From contig DAHWKJ010000028.1 in assembly GCA_027343695.1 (NCBI GenBank), forward strand, positions 120,950 through 184,949: a stretch of DNA of 64,000 nt. Direction: 5' to 3'. The stretch is from Sulfobacillus sp. Lineage in GTDB: Bacteria > Bacillota > Sulfobacillia > Sulfobacillales > Sulfobacillaceae. Of this stretch, positions 41,531-51,361 are shown piece after piece. The notes beneath the pieces are model-generated. The model was not told the DNA's origin and searched no databases. It worked only from the letters and a program-made list of their open reading frames with translations. The translations under genes and the position numbers were made by a program. Numbering within the stretch: the first letter of the stretch is position 1; each line of letters starts with the position of its first letter.

Positions 41531-42901
41531 ATGCATTCGCTCTGGATTGCGTTAAGTTACACCATACCGACGATTCTCTTTATTGTGGGCGCCATGCGTC
41601 TCAAGTCTCCTAAAAGCGCTCGTACCGGCATGTGGTGGATTGCAATAGGAATGATTATTGCCGTAGGAGCCACGATGGCCCTCCATCCGAATATTCCATG
41701 GGCACCTACTGTGGCGGTCATGGGAGTGGGGGCCGGGCTTGGGATCTTGGTAGCCAAAAGAGTCAAAATGACCGCGATGCCCCAAATGGTAGCGATTTTT
41801 AACGGGATGGGAGGGGGCGCGGCCGCGTTGGTCGCTCTTGCTACCCTCCAGCGTTCCGTCCCCTTAAGTGTCTTCGCTAACCTTATCGCCACGATTACTT
41901 TAGTCATCGGCTCAGTAAGTTTCACCGGGAGTACCATCGCATTTTTAAAATTACAAGAGTGGTTGCGCGGCCCGCGGCTCGGCCGCACCGTAGGCTCTGC
42001 GATTACCGGTTGCGGGTTGTTAGCCATCTTGGTGATGGGGTTTTTGAATATTGTTGGGCGCCAAGCACCGGGGCTCGGAGCCTGGATCATGATAGTGGCG
42101 GCCTTAGAAGGGGTCATGTTGGTACTCCCAATTGGCGGCGCGGACATGCCGGTTGTCATCTCCATGCTTAACGCACTTACCGGGTTGGCGGCTGCGGCGA
42201 CAGGATTTCTCATTAGCAACAATGTGCTGATTGTGGCCGGGGCCTTGGTCGGAGCCTCCGGCACGATTTTGACTCAGCAGATGAGTCGCGCCATGAATCG
42301 GTCTATCGCAAATATCCTATTCGGCTCCTTCACCCAAACGTCGGGGGGACTCGGTACGCCCGGAGAGGATGGGGGAGTCATGATCGAGGCGTCCCATGAA
42401 GACGTGGCGATGCTTTTGATGTATTCTCGGAGCGTTATTGTAGTACCGGGGTTCGGGTTAGCGGCATCCCGGGCACAGCAAGAGGTACGGCAACTCATGG
42501 AAAAACTTCTAGCACATCAGGTGGGGGTCCGGTTCGCCATCCACCCAGTGGCCGGTCGTATGCCCGGTCATATGAACGTTCTTCTTGCCGAAGCCAATAT
42601 TCCCTACGACCGTCTGTTTGAGATGGATGCCATCAACCAAGAGTTTAAGGATGCTGATGTTGCCCTGGTGATCGGAGCCAACGATGTCACAAATCCTGCG
42701 GCGAAAAATGAGCCGACAAGCCCTTTGTTTGGGATGCCCGTACTGAACGTGGACCAAGCAAAAAAGGTGATTGTTCTTAAGCGCGGAAAGAATCCAGGCT
42801 TTGCTGGGGTGGAAAATCCTCTCTATACCCGTCAAAATACCAGCATGTTGTTCGGTGACGCGAAGGACTCACTAGCCAAATTGATCCAAGCCATCGAGTA
42901 G
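41531..42901 (+). CDS. pntB: NAD(P) transhydrogenase beta subunit
   Basis: A 456-residue subunit: about eight or nine helices (residues 1-250) of the proton channel followed by the soluble NADP(H)-binding domain. The domain shows VIVVPGFGLAASRAQQEV, HPVAGRMPGHMNVLLAEA, ALVIGANDVTNPAA and VLKRGKNPGFAGVENPL. The ATG at 41531 directly follows the pntAB stop; the longer frame from 41474 overlaps pntAB and is not used. Confidence 0.93.
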   Translation: MHSLWIALSYTIPTILFIVGAMRLKSPKSARTGMWWIAIGMIIAVGATMALHPNIPWAPTVAVMGVGAGLGILVAKRVKMTAMPQMVAIFNGMGGGAAALVALATLQRSVPLSVFANLIATITLVIGSVSFTGSTIAFLKLQEWLRGPRLGRTVGSAITGCGLLAILVMGFLNIVGRQAPGLGAWIMIVAALEGVMLVLPIGGADMPVVISMLNALTGLAAAATGFLISNNVLIVAGALVGASGTILTQQMSRAMNRSIANILFGSFTQTSGGLGTPGEDGGVMIEASHEDVAMLLMYSRSVIVVPGFGLAASRAQQEVRQLMEKLLAHQVGVRFAIHPVAGRMPGHMNVLLAEANIPYDRLFEMDAINQEFKDADVALVIGANDVTNPAAKNEPTSPLFGMPVLNVDQAKKVIVLKRGKNPGFAGVENPLYTRQNTSMLFGDAKDSLAKLIQAIE

Positions 42902-42983
42902 GGCATACCCACGATGCCGCCCGCAAGCGTGCAAGTTTGATATAGTAGGGGGTATATTGGCGACGATGGCAGGGGGCAGTTCG

Positions 42984-44240
42984 ATGCAAGAGCAGTGGGA
43001 TACGATAGGACGAACAAAACGGCTCCACGGCCCCTGGAAGAATATGCTAGCCTTTCATCGGGATCCGCTGAGGGTCCTATCCTGGTTGGCTCGAACCGAA
43101 TCGCCTGTGATACCTATTACGATTGCGCGCTGGACCTTATACTTAATTACAGGCCCGGACGAGCTGGCTCAGGTTTTTACCCACCATGTTCGTATGCTGG
43201 AAAAAGGTCCTGGCATGGATCGCGAGAACCCCTTAATTGGCCGCGGATTGTTATTAAGCGAAACGCCATGGTGGGAGACCAGCCGTCGAGACGTAAAGGG
43301 CGCGCTGGCCCCAGGCCAGGTAAGGCTGAAAGCCGATCGGATGGCGGATACCATTGACCAGGCACTCGACCGGTGGCCGACAGGCTCGTTCGATGTATTC
43401 CCGCAACTGGTGTGGCTCACTGCCGCAGTGGTGGTCTCCAGTCTCTTCGAAGCCTCTCTCGATCCGGAGACTTTGTCTGTGATGATTGAAGCCTCGGGTC
43501 ACCTCATGGAATTTTTTTATCATCGCACGCGGAGTTTTGTGAGACCCCCGTATCGGGCCCCTTGGCCCCTCAATAGCCAATTTCATGGGGCGTCCAAGGT
43601 CTTGAGCCGTGTTGCCGATCAACTCTATGCCCAAAAAGAACGCGCCCCTTCGGCTTTTCTCCAGAGCCTTGCGAATCTATCCGAATCGGACCGTCGTGCC
43701 CAGATTATTACCTTTCTCATCGCAGGACACGAAACCACTGCTAACGCGCTCGGGTGGACATTAGATCAACTTGCGAGGAATCCCGAAGCACAGGCTTTGG
43801 CAAGACAGAATCCAGAATGGCTCGAGGCATGCATTTCAGAAGCCTTGCGTCTCTATCCCCCAATCTGGTTGATGAGTCGAAAGAGCTTGACGTCCATGCA
43901 ACTAGGGGGCATAGACCTTCCGGCGGGCACTTCGATCCTGATGAGCCCGTGGGTCAGTCATCGATTGCCCCAGTACTTCATCAATCCCGAGACCTTTTCC
44001 CCCGACCGATGGATAAACCAACCGGCCCCCAGCCCTTATACCTACTTTCCCTTTGGCGCCGGTCAGCGTAGCTGCATCGGGGAGTCCTTTGCTCGGCAAG
44101 AATTGAGACTGACCGTGCAACGGATCCTCGCGCGTTGGACGCTAATTCCTCTAAATCCGAAACCGACCGAACCGTTGCCCCGCATGAGCCTTCGGCCCCG
44201 AGGTGGGATTCTGTTGCAACTGGTCCCGTCGGGAGCCTGA
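42984..44240 (+). CDS. Cytochrome P450
   Basis: A 418-residue haem-thiolate monooxygenase. The oxygen-binding I-helix is LIAGHETTANALGW, the K-helix ExxR is SEALRLYPP, and the haem loop FPFGAGQRSCIGESFARQEL carries the cysteine ligand. It is soluble, with no membrane anchor, and resembles the class of bacterial P450s near CYP102/fatty acid or terpenoid hydroxylases. The ATG at 42984 has AGGGGG at good spacing; upstream in-frame starts at 42957 and 42966 are possible. No ferredoxin is adjacent. Confidence 0.9.
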   Translation: MQEQWDTIGRTKRLHGPWKNMLAFHRDPLRVLSWLARTESPVIPITIARWTLYLITGPDELAQVFTHHVRMLEKGPGMDRENPLIGRGLLLSETPWWETSRRDVKGALAPGQVRLKADRMADTIDQALDRWPTGSFDVFPQLVWLTAAVVVSSLFEASLDPETLSVMIEASGHLMEFFYHRTRSFVRPPYRAPWPLNSQFHGASKVLSRVADQLYAQKERAPSAFLQSLANLSESDRRAQIITFLIAGHETTANALGWTLDQLARNPEAQALARQNPEWLEACISEALRLYPPIWLMSRKSLTSMQLGGIDLPAGTSILMSPWVSHRLPQYFINPETFSPDRWINQPAPSPYTYFPFGAGQRSCIGESFARQELRLTVQRILARWTLIPLNPKPTEPLPRMSLRPRGGILLQLVPSGA

Positions 44241-44316
44241 CACATCGCAAGACTTTGACGCCACCGAATTTGTAAGCCACCGCAAATGGGAGAAATCTGG
44301 CGAGAGTACCAGTTGT

Positions 44317-45270
44317 TTAAAGTCCCGACATCCGCACGTCAGGGATAACGCGTATGGGATGGCCGTCTAGGGCAAGACAGATATTTTCAACGGCGGCTTC
44401 GGTCATCCGGACCCGGGTTTCATAGGTGGATGTCCCGCGATGCGGCGACAAGATTACATTGGGGCGGTTCAATAGTCCTTGGTGAATGCGGGGCTCGTCC
44501 TCAAAAACATCAAGGGCAGCGCCCCGGAGATGTCTTGCATCTAATGCCGCCACGAGCGCGTTTTCATCAATGACCGGACCCCGACCAATGTTGACCAAAA
44601 GACTGCCAGGTTTCATGGAGGCGATGGCGTCACGGTCTAGCATATGCTGGGTTTGAGGGGTCAAGGGTACGGCCACAATGACGATGTCAGCGGCCCCTAA
44701 GAGCTCCGCTAGCGGCCGCCACCGTTCTGGATCGTCGGGATGCGGGCCGTGTGCCCGAGTATAGTGCACGGATACACCGAATGGTTCTAACAGACCGGCT
44801 AGACGTTGCCCAATGCGTCCGTAACCCACAATGCCGACCGACTTACCATAGAGCTCCCACGATAAGCCGGTGCCAGAGCCAGTCAGAACTTTTCCGGCCC
44901 GACTCGCTTGGTTGTGATAGGCCACAATTTCACGAACTAAGGATAGAAGTAGAGCAACGGCCATTTCTGCGGTACTAATGGTCACCGCATCTGGGGTGTG
45001 GGTCACGATAATCTGGTGTTGCCTGGCATATGCCTCGTCAATATGGTCATATCCAATTCCATAGCTAGAAATGGTCCGTAACCGGGGGAATTGGGAGAGG
45101 CGTTGACCACTAAAATATCCATCGGATCCGTTCAGAATCATGGCTACGACCTCTGGCCATTCGGTTTCTGGTAGTGGTCCGAACACCCAGCGACATATAT
45201 CGGGCAATCGTTTAGGGACTCCCCATAGCGACTGTGGTGACCAACAGATGGGCTCTTTTACCGTCATCAA
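44317..45270 (-). CDS. D-2-hydroxyacid dehydrogenase (glyoxylate/hydroxypyruvate reductase-like)
   Basis: NAD(P)-dependent dehydrogenase of 317 residues. The nucleotide-binding site is VGIVGYGRIGQRLAGLL, the catalytic Arg lies in LVNIGRGPVIDENAL, Glu in VFEDEPRIH and His in LSPHRGTSTYETR. The aromatic-rich opening and length fit glyoxylate/hydroxypyruvate reductases and close relatives. Neighbours do not fix the substrate. Confidence 0.88.
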   Translation of the reverse strand: MMTVKEPICWSPQSLWGVPKRLPDICRWVFGPLPETEWPEVVAMILNGSDGYFSGQRLSQFPRLRTISSYGIGYDHIDEAYARQHQIIVTHTPDAVTISTAEMAVALLLSLVREIVAYHNQASRAGKVLTGSGTGLSWELYGKSVGIVGYGRIGQRLAGLLEPFGVSVHYTRAHGPHPDDPERWRPLAELLGAADIVIVAVPLTPQTQHMLDRDAIASMKPGSLLVNIGRGPVIDENALVAALDARHLRGAALDVFEDEPRIHQGLLNRPNVILSPHRGTSTYETRVRMTEAAVENICLALDGHPIRVIPDVRMSGL

Positions 45271-45447
45271 TAAGTCGTCCTTTCGTGGCCTACTTGCCTA
45301 GCAGCTACTGTCGATATCGGTCCGGATTCGGAGGAGCATCCCCCTTGGTGCGTGGACCAGTCCCTTTGATTTTAGCTGGCTTCAAGGGCGACTGTCTACG
45401 GATCTGGTGTCTAGATACCCGGACCGCAATCCGATACAATACCAAGC

Positions 45448-46119
45448 ATGAACACTGGGAGCAAAGACCGCATTCTCACATTCGTTCTCTTCGCCGTCAC
45501 AGCATGGCTCGCGACAACACCATGGATCCACCATCTTAATCGGGCGGTGTCGATGACTTTAAGACCGTTTGGAGTTCATCTTCCAGCACTGCAATTGATT
45601 TGGGTACTGGGTGGGATTCCGCTGACCTTTGTCGTTGTGTTGATTGTCGCCTGGCGGAGAAAGGCTACCCGAAACTCTTGGCTTGGCATCCTGCTTGGGT
45701 TCGTTGTGGGCAGCCTGATTGAGGTGTTAGCAAAACATTTCATCGTGTTACCGAATCCTCCTAACGTCCGACCAACAGGATTTTATCGAACCATTGTTGC
45801 GGTGACCAACATTGATCCGCAGCAGATTCTTCATCTCCTCTCGTTGATCGTGGGGCGATCCAGGACGGGCCCGTCACATTTCAGGTTGCTGCAAGGTAGC
45901 TTTCCCAGTGGCCATCTCTTTCGCATTACCTATACGCTTCTCGTCCTCTTAGGTCGGCGCCGCCCTGGTATCGGCGTGATCGTTGCCGCAGCAGCGGCGA
46001 GCTTTTGTGTGGTGGCCACGGGAGGACACTGGATTTGGGATGCGGTAGGGGGCGTCATTCTGGCAACCTTGATGGCCACATGGTTCGGGATATATGGTGC
46101 GCGGGGGAAGGCTCCTTAG
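45448..46119 (+). CDS. PAP2-family phosphatase, membrane-bound
   Basis: A 223-residue protein with five to six helices like undecaprenyl- or lipid-phosphate phosphatases. The central motif SFPSGHLFR contains the catalytic His, and the third motif is GGHWIWDAVGG with the nucleophile His. The first motif (K-x6-RP) is weak: KHFIVLPNPP with a later RP. The Arg usual before the third motif is replaced by Thr. Activity is likely but not assured. Confidence 0.78.
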   Translation: MNTGSKDRILTFVLFAVTAWLATTPWIHHLNRAVSMTLRPFGVHLPALQLIWVLGGIPLTFVVVLIVAWRRKATRNSWLGILLGFVVGSLIEVLAKHFIVLPNPPNVRPTGFYRTIVAVTNIDPQQILHLLSLIVGRSRTGPSHFRLLQGSFPSGHLFRITYTLLVLLGRRRPGIGVIVAAAAASFCVVATGGHWIWDAVGGVILATLMATWFGIYGARGKAP

Positions 46120-46431
46120 AGAAAGATTTCGGTAGGGGTAAGCCGATTCATGGCCCATGCAGATTTTGCAATCGCTCCGATCGGGCGGTCATTTGAAGAA
46201 AAATCGGCGGTGCCCCCATGCGTATGAACGATAGATCGGACCCGTCATCAAAAGGATGGCAAAATTCGGGATTGTCCTGGTCGGGAAAGGCAGGCGACAC
46301 CTTTAAGAGACAATAACGATTTCGCCGGAGTTGAAAGTGCAGTCAATGGAAAACCTGGCCACATCCGCCCTCAAGCTTTCGCCGTGCTCATTGAGATCGC
46401 GGGGTTTTAGTCAAAATTACACCATACCGGA
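46120..46431. other. Intergenic stretch with no gene seen
   Basis: About 310 bases between convergent genes. No open frame with a ribosome binding site, RNA gene or clear terminator is visible. Confidence 0.45.
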
Positions 46432-47685
46432 TTAATTACGTTGTGGCGAGGAGTCCGTCGCTACCGGTGGCTTCGGCAATCGAGTCCAGAGCACACCAGC
46501 TAACGCAAACACTACAGCGCTGGATCCGAGCATCAGTCGCGGGTGTTGAGCATAAAGGGTGGCAATTAGGGGGGAGAGCAGTGCCACCACGGACGCTGTC
46601 ACCACCCCCGTCCATCCCTGAATTTCCACGCGGACTGCATCAGGAAGCCATGTCATCCAATAGCTGGTATGGCTGGTCCAAAATTGCGACTGGCCCGCAA
46701 TCACCAGCATCCATCCGATCATGACGGCCACGAAGTCGTGGCGCGGCCCGAACGTCAACGTCGCAAATCCCGTGAGTAACAACAGAACAGATACAAGAAT
46801 CATCCCACGATGAGGCCGGCGAGGTTGCACCCCATGTAAGATGCCTAGCCCGATCGCGGATAATGCGCCGGCAATCGGTAAATAGGCTAATTCATGTGCG
46901 GGTAGACTGGCGCCGCGTTGCGCCACCAGTGCCAAGGGCGCAAAGGTGGCAAACAACACGACGGGGACTTGCACTAAGATGCGGAGTCCGGAGAGGGTTA
47001 ACCCTGCACCCGTAAGTCCAATTCTGATGTGTGCTATTACCTGACGCATGTTGGGTCGGGTGGCCGCCATGGATTCTCGACCCTCTTTCGATTCTCGTAA
47101 GCCGATCAGACGAAGAGTCCATGACAGAGTCACCGCAGGCCATAAAAACCATAGGAGATAATGGCCCACCGCCACGACACCTAGGTGTCTTACCATGGGC
47201 GCCATAAACGGTAGGATAAGTCCTCCCCCAATGGTCAGCCCTTGTAGCATTAAGAAAAAGGCCGGTAGTCGTTCGGAATTGGCTCCTTCACTAAAGAGAC
47301 TATTCCAGGCCGGACCAACGAACCCCCCAGCTTGGTTGGCGATGACGCCGATGGCTAACCACAGAGGCGATCTGAGGAGCGCCCAGACTCCCAGGACCAA
47401 CACCCAACCCATGAAATCTCCCAACATAATGGTGCCCTTACGGCCTAAATGTCGAGAAAGCATTCCGGACCCTGCTAATCCAAAGACTTGCAACAAGGAT
47501 CCTATTCCTAAGGCAAGTCCAATCCTATTGGGAGTCAAGTGTTCATGGACCAAGAACAGGGTGAGGTAGGAGCCCATCCATGCCATCGTCACCGACCAGG
47601 GCAATTCGGTAGTCAGTAAGATAACGGGATTCGATTGTGCTACTCGCTTTAATGGGAACTTGAGACAACGTGTAAAGTATGGCAT
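46432..47685 (-). CDS. MFS transporter
   Basis: A 417-residue twelve-helix carrier. The loop 2-3 motif is partly kept (GMLSRHLGRKGTIMLGDF). The N-terminal 20 residues before helix 1 are basic. The start codon at 47685 has only a weak GGTG site, and a later ATG cannot be excluded. The sequence has no substrate signature; drug or sugar efflux are both possible. Confidence 0.78.
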   Translation of the reverse strand: MPYFTRCLKFPLKRVAQSNPVILLTTELPWSVTMAWMGSYLTLFLVHEHLTPNRIGLALGIGSLLQVFGLAGSGMLSRHLGRKGTIMLGDFMGWVLVLGVWALLRSPLWLAIGVIANQAGGFVGPAWNSLFSEGANSERLPAFFLMLQGLTIGGGLILPFMAPMVRHLGVVAVGHYLLWFLWPAVTLSWTLRLIGLRESKEGRESMAATRPNMRQVIAHIRIGLTGAGLTLSGLRILVQVPVVLFATFAPLALVAQRGASLPAHELAYLPIAGALSAIGLGILHGVQPRRPHRGMILVSVLLLLTGFATLTFGPRHDFVAVMIGWMLVIAGQSQFWTSHTSYWMTWLPDAVRVEIQGWTGVVTASVVALLSPLIATLYAQHPRLMLGSSAVVFALAGVLWTRLPKPPVATDSSPQRN

Positions 47686-47726
47686 CGCACCACATCATAC
47701 ACGAATTTAGGGGTGGGTGGGGATCC

Positions 47727-48521
47727 TTAACCGACACCCAAATGGATTACAGCCCCAATGAAGAGATAGCCCGCAATGCTGAGTGCCATCAAAAATGCCC
47801 AAAGACCACCGTAAAACCACTTATGAGATAGGGGGATATCATTATACGCCGGCGGAACCCCCTGACGGATCCGCCGTGTGAAGTTCCATACGATAAAAGC
47901 TAAAATGATCAAGGTGACCGGATCCAACTGAAACTGATTGGTGAGAGGATTGTAGAACAGCATCACGGCCAGTCCAACTAGACCGGGACCCCAGGCTTTC
48001 CATCCCAAAAATGCGACGGTTCGTCCCCCGTCTAGGGGCACCACCGGAATTAAGTTAAAAATGTGGATCACCATCCCAAAGAGGGCCACCATGGCAAAAA
48101 TAAGGTGTCCGGACCACTCAAATAACCCAAAACTGAGAATAGAGGCCAAGAGGCCGAAAACCGGTCCCGCAATCCCGATAAACGCTTCGTCGTCAGCATT
48201 TCGAGGGTTTTGCTTAAGGCTGATGACTGCGCCCAAAAACGGAATGAAAGTCGGCCACGATGCTGCAATTCCTCGAGATCGGTTGGCCAAGACGTGACCA
48301 GACTCGTGAATCGCGATAATCGCAAGTAAGCCAATTCCAAAGGCCCATCCTAAGGTGAGGCCGTACACCACCATGGACACCATGAGGCTCAGAAACAATA
48401 AAAAGACCTTAGCTTTGTATATTACTGCGACGGCTGACACCGCCCACTGCCGAAACGAGCGACGAGGTTTCGAGGCTACCAAGGGACTAATCGGTCGGTC
48501 ATCAATCGGTGGATTATCCAT
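47727..48521 (-). CDS. Site-2 protease-family membrane metalloprotease (M50)
   Basis: A 264-residue intramembrane protease-like protein with about six helices. The zinc motif HESGH lies in IIAIHESGHVLANRS and the third ligand in IPVVPLDGGRTVAFLG. An N-terminal cytoplasmic tail of about 30 residues is proline-rich. There is no PDZ domain. Its ATG adjoins the sulfurtransferase stop, so the two genes are co-transcribed. Confidence 0.85.
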   Translation of the reverse strand: MDNPPIDDRPISPLVASKPRRSFRQWAVSAVAVIYKAKVFLLFLSLMVSMVVYGLTLGWAFGIGLLAIIAIHESGHVLANRSRGIAASWPTFIPFLGAVISLKQNPRNADDEAFIGIAGPVFGLLASILSFGLFEWSGHLIFAMVALFGMVIHIFNLIPVVPLDGGRTVAFLGWKAWGPGLVGLAVMLFYNPLTNQFQLDPVTLIILAFIVWNFTRRIRQGVPPAYNDIPLSHKWFYGGLWAFLMALSIAGYLFIGAVIHLGVG

Positions 48522-49375
48522 TACGACCCCTCCTCATTTTCTCGTTCTCCGGTCGCAACAGGATTGCCCTGGTAGCTTATCCAATCGCTCCAACTTCCCG
48601 GGTAGAGTGTTCCTTCGATACCTACCTGAGATAACGCGAATAGATTCACACACGCCGTTACCCCAGATCCACAATAGACCACAACTTTTCCGTCACGAGG
48701 AACATCCGCGAAGTGCTCTGTTAAAAAATCAGCAGGATGATAGCGCGCCGGGGCTTGAAACACCTTTTGATAGTCGAATGGCCGTGCCCCGGGAATATGC
48801 CCGGCTTTGATATCGAGCGGCTCTTTTTCCCCGCGATACCGGACAGCATTGCGCGAATCCATCAAATAAAAGCGATGAGGCCCGGCTAAATCATGCATGG
48901 ATACGGTTGGAAGTGAGTGGGGACGGGCCACAAAGGTGCCGGCCCGTGGGTTTGGGGTCTCCTTTGATACCGGAAGGGCCTTTATCTTCCACTCGGTAAT
49001 CCCTCCGTTGAGGAGTGCGACCCGATCGTGGCCAAAGTAGCGTAGAAGCCACCAAAGGCGCGCTGCCCCGGAACCGTCTTCATCGTATGCCACGCATAAT
49101 GATTGGTCCGTGACCCCACATTCCCGGAGCCGTGCAGAAAACACCTCGGACTTCGGGAGGGGATGACGCCCGCCATGGATTCCAACCGGACCGGCTAAGT
49201 CTGTTTCCATATCGAGCCGATAGGCTCCAGGAATATGTCCCGCGTGGTAGGCTTGGCTAGCCTGCGAGGGGTCCTGAAGATTATAGCGGCAATCGAATAT
49301 TACGATCTCAGGGTCGGTGAGATGGACGTTGAGCCAGTCCGAATCGATTAAGTTACTGTCCGGTATCTTTAACAT
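48521..49375 (-). CDS. Thiosulfate/3-mercaptopyruvate sulfurtransferase
   Basis: A 284-residue protein with two rhodanese domains. The first is inactive (DEDGSGAARLWWLL in the loop position) and the second carries the active-site loop YCGSGVTACVN with the catalytic cysteine. The CGSGVT loop is more like 3-mercaptopyruvate sulfurtransferase. It may serve sulfur transfer or cyanide detoxification. The start has GGAGCC upstream. It is the first gene of a two-gene unit with the M50 protease. Confidence 0.88.
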   Translation of the reverse strand: MLKIPDSNLIDSDWLNVHLTDPEIVIFDCRYNLQDPSQASQAYHAGHIPGAYRLDMETDLAGPVGIHGGRHPLPKSEVFSARLRECGVTDQSLCVAYDEDGSGAARLWWLLRYFGHDRVALLNGGITEWKIKALPVSKETPNPRAGTFVARPHSLPTVSMHDLAGPHRFYLMDSRNAVRYRGEKEPLDIKAGHIPGARPFDYQKVFQAPARYHPADFLTEHFADVPRDGKVVVYCGSGVTACVNLFALSQVGIEGTLYPGSWSDWISYQGNPVATGERENEEGS

Positions 49376-49580
49376 CGGCTTGGCTCCTTCCAGGACGATA
49401 AGCTCTAGAGCCTATCACCCCTTCTTCTTGATTTCTATCTATTATAGCAAGTTTGACGCTCGATCAAATCGCGTCATCTTTTACATCGCGAACGAATAGA
49501 TTCCCGCTGTCTCCCTACCCGGCCTTCTCTGGAGCATCAGATCGTGTAACCCTGTGAAAGGCTAGGCTGCCTCCCGGGAT

Positions 49581-50429
49581 TCAACGTGGCGGGACAAGTG
49601 ACGGAGCCAGGTTGTCTGACGGCGATGAGGAATGAACACCCCGCTTAGCGTCCTTGAAACTCTGTACCAGCAGCACCAGCAACCATACATCGATGGCATC
49701 GATAATGACGATCCAGGCAGAGGCCCAGAGAGCCCCAGAGCCCAAATTGGCAATCAATGCGGATAAAAAGCCGATAGCCGCTATAGCGACTAGCCATCCT
49801 AAGAGAGCGGAGGACCGCAACCGGCGGTGGTCTTGGCTGTGCCGCCACTGTTCCATTACCGTTGAGTTATCCGTCAGCAATTCAAATTTCAAAAAGATTA
49901 AAAAGTATTGCAGACCGATTACCAAAGCCGGGATTACGATGCCGGCGCCGATGCGAATCAAGAGCGATTGGGCGATTGTTGCAGGAATTGAAGCCAGTGC
50001 CGTAAGGCCAAGATTAATCGCGAGATATATCGGTAACGCCCGTAGTCGAATCGGTCCTGAAGCTAACGACAGGTGAGCTCCCCATCGCAAAAGGCCCATC
50101 ACAAAGCACCATTCCAGAATGGTCCACCCGAGAACCACTCCAACCGTTACCGCCATGGAAATATGCGGCAGGAAAGGAGCACTACCAAAATGCATGTGGG
50201 GTGGATGGGGTTGATAACGATGGGTTTCTAATGATGGTTCGGTAATCCGGGGTGTTTGAGTATAGCGCAACGCACCAGAAAATCGCGGCATCGCGAGCGG
50301 CACAGATAAGCGAATAACTAGGCCCCCGGCGGCGTGGTAGCCCTGCACACTCCACGCGTAAAGCGTCGCCAAATCCCAAGTAACCGGCAATAGCCACAAA
50401 AGCCCTATCTTCCATAAATTTTGGAGCAT
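49581..50429 (-). CDS. Multi-span membrane protein of unknown function
   Basis: A 282-residue protein with about six hydrophobic segments. After an N-terminal helix (IGLLWLLPVTWDLATLYAW) comes an extracytoplasmic loop of about 70 residues rich in Pro and His (THRYQPHPPHMHF), then five helices and a polar tail. GGGAGG six bases upstream decides for the ATG at 50429 over the TTG at 50435. I do not recognise a family. Confidence 0.65.
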   Translation of the reverse strand: MLQNLWKIGLLWLLPVTWDLATLYAWSVQGYHAAGGLVIRLSVPLAMPRFSGALRYTQTPRITEPSLETHRYQPHPPHMHFGSAPFLPHISMAVTVGVVLGWTILEWCFVMGLLRWGAHLSLASGPIRLRALPIYLAINLGLTALASIPATIAQSLLIRIGAGIVIPALVIGLQYFLIFLKFELLTDNSTVMEQWRHSQDHRRLRSSALLGWLVAIAAIGFLSALIANLGSGALWASAWIVIIDAIDVWLLVLLVQSFKDAKRGVHSSSPSDNLAPSLVPPR

Positions 50430-50612
50430 GAGCAACCTCCCATCGCATGCCCGATATCCGTGTCGTTCGAGCTCATTGTATCACCGGAAACAAGACGTTA
50501 AACGCATATTTTCCCTTGGTCTACGGTGTACGGAATACCGGTTACGAATTTTTGCACAAAAAAGAGGAAATGGGTCCATTGTGTCGAATACTCCCATCGA
50601 GAGGTGAGCGCC

Positions 50613-51308
50613 ATGGATAGCCTAGATCGATTGCCGGGCCTCGAGCCGGTGACCACGGTAACCACTACTGAGGAGGTATACCGTCGACTAAAACAAGCTG
50701 TCGTAGACGGAGACTTGGCACCCGGGTCACGGTTAATCGAACGGGGCTTAGCCGAACAGTTACAAGTGTCGAGAACTCCGGTACGCGAAGCCCTGAAGGC
50801 CCTCATGGCGGAAGGCTTGGTCATAATCGATGGACATCGTGGTCTTATCGTCTCTCGGCTTTCGATAGAGTCCGTCGAACAGGCGTACATCCTACGTGAA
50901 GTCTTGGAAGGCTTGGCGGCTCGGCTTGCGTGCGAGCATGTCGACGGCCGACTCGTGGCATTGGAAACCGCCTTATCACGGATGGAGAATCCCGATGCCA
51001 GCCCTGAGGAAAGGGATTGTGCCCACTCAATGTTTCACGATACCATCGCCGAGATGTCTCAAAACACGTACTTAATTCAATCTTTGCATGGACTGGAGGC
51101 ATTTCGCACCCGGATGGTCTCTCTGAAATGGGTTACGTCGGGAAGGGTGTTGGCTTCGATGCCCGAACACCGGGCCATATTCTACGCCATTCGCGACCAA
51201 GATTCGGATCTTGCGGAACGCTGTGCCAGAAATCACGTGAGAAAAACCCGGGAGGGGCTAATGAGACGTCTTAGAGCTGATCCCATCGATACTCCCCAAG
51301 AGACCTAA
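50613..51308 (+). CDS. GntR-family regulator (FCD type) of the importer operon
   Basis: A 231-residue regulator with an N-terminal winged helix (EEVYRRLKQAVVDGDLAPGS, LQVSRTPVREALKALMAEGL) and an FCD ligand domain; the metal ligands fit Asp/His in MFHDTIAEM and His residues in EHRAIFYAIRD and ARNHVRKTRE. The ATG at 50613 has GAGAGGTG upstream. It stands directly before the ABC importer genes and probably controls them. Confidence 0.88.
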   Translation: MDSLDRLPGLEPVTTVTTTEEVYRRLKQAVVDGDLAPGSRLIERGLAEQLQVSRTPVREALKALMAEGLVIIDGHRGLIVSRLSIESVEQAYILREVLEGLAARLACEHVDGRLVALETALSRMENPDASPEERDCAHSMFHDTIAEMSQNTYLIQSLHGLEAFRTRMVSLKWVTSGRVLASMPEHRAIFYAIRDQDSDLAERCARNHVRKTREGLMRRLRADPIDTPQET

Positions 51309-51361
51309 CCCAGGATCCAGAGTCCATTCCCCAGGGTGTATAGAATAGAGGAGGTTTAGGT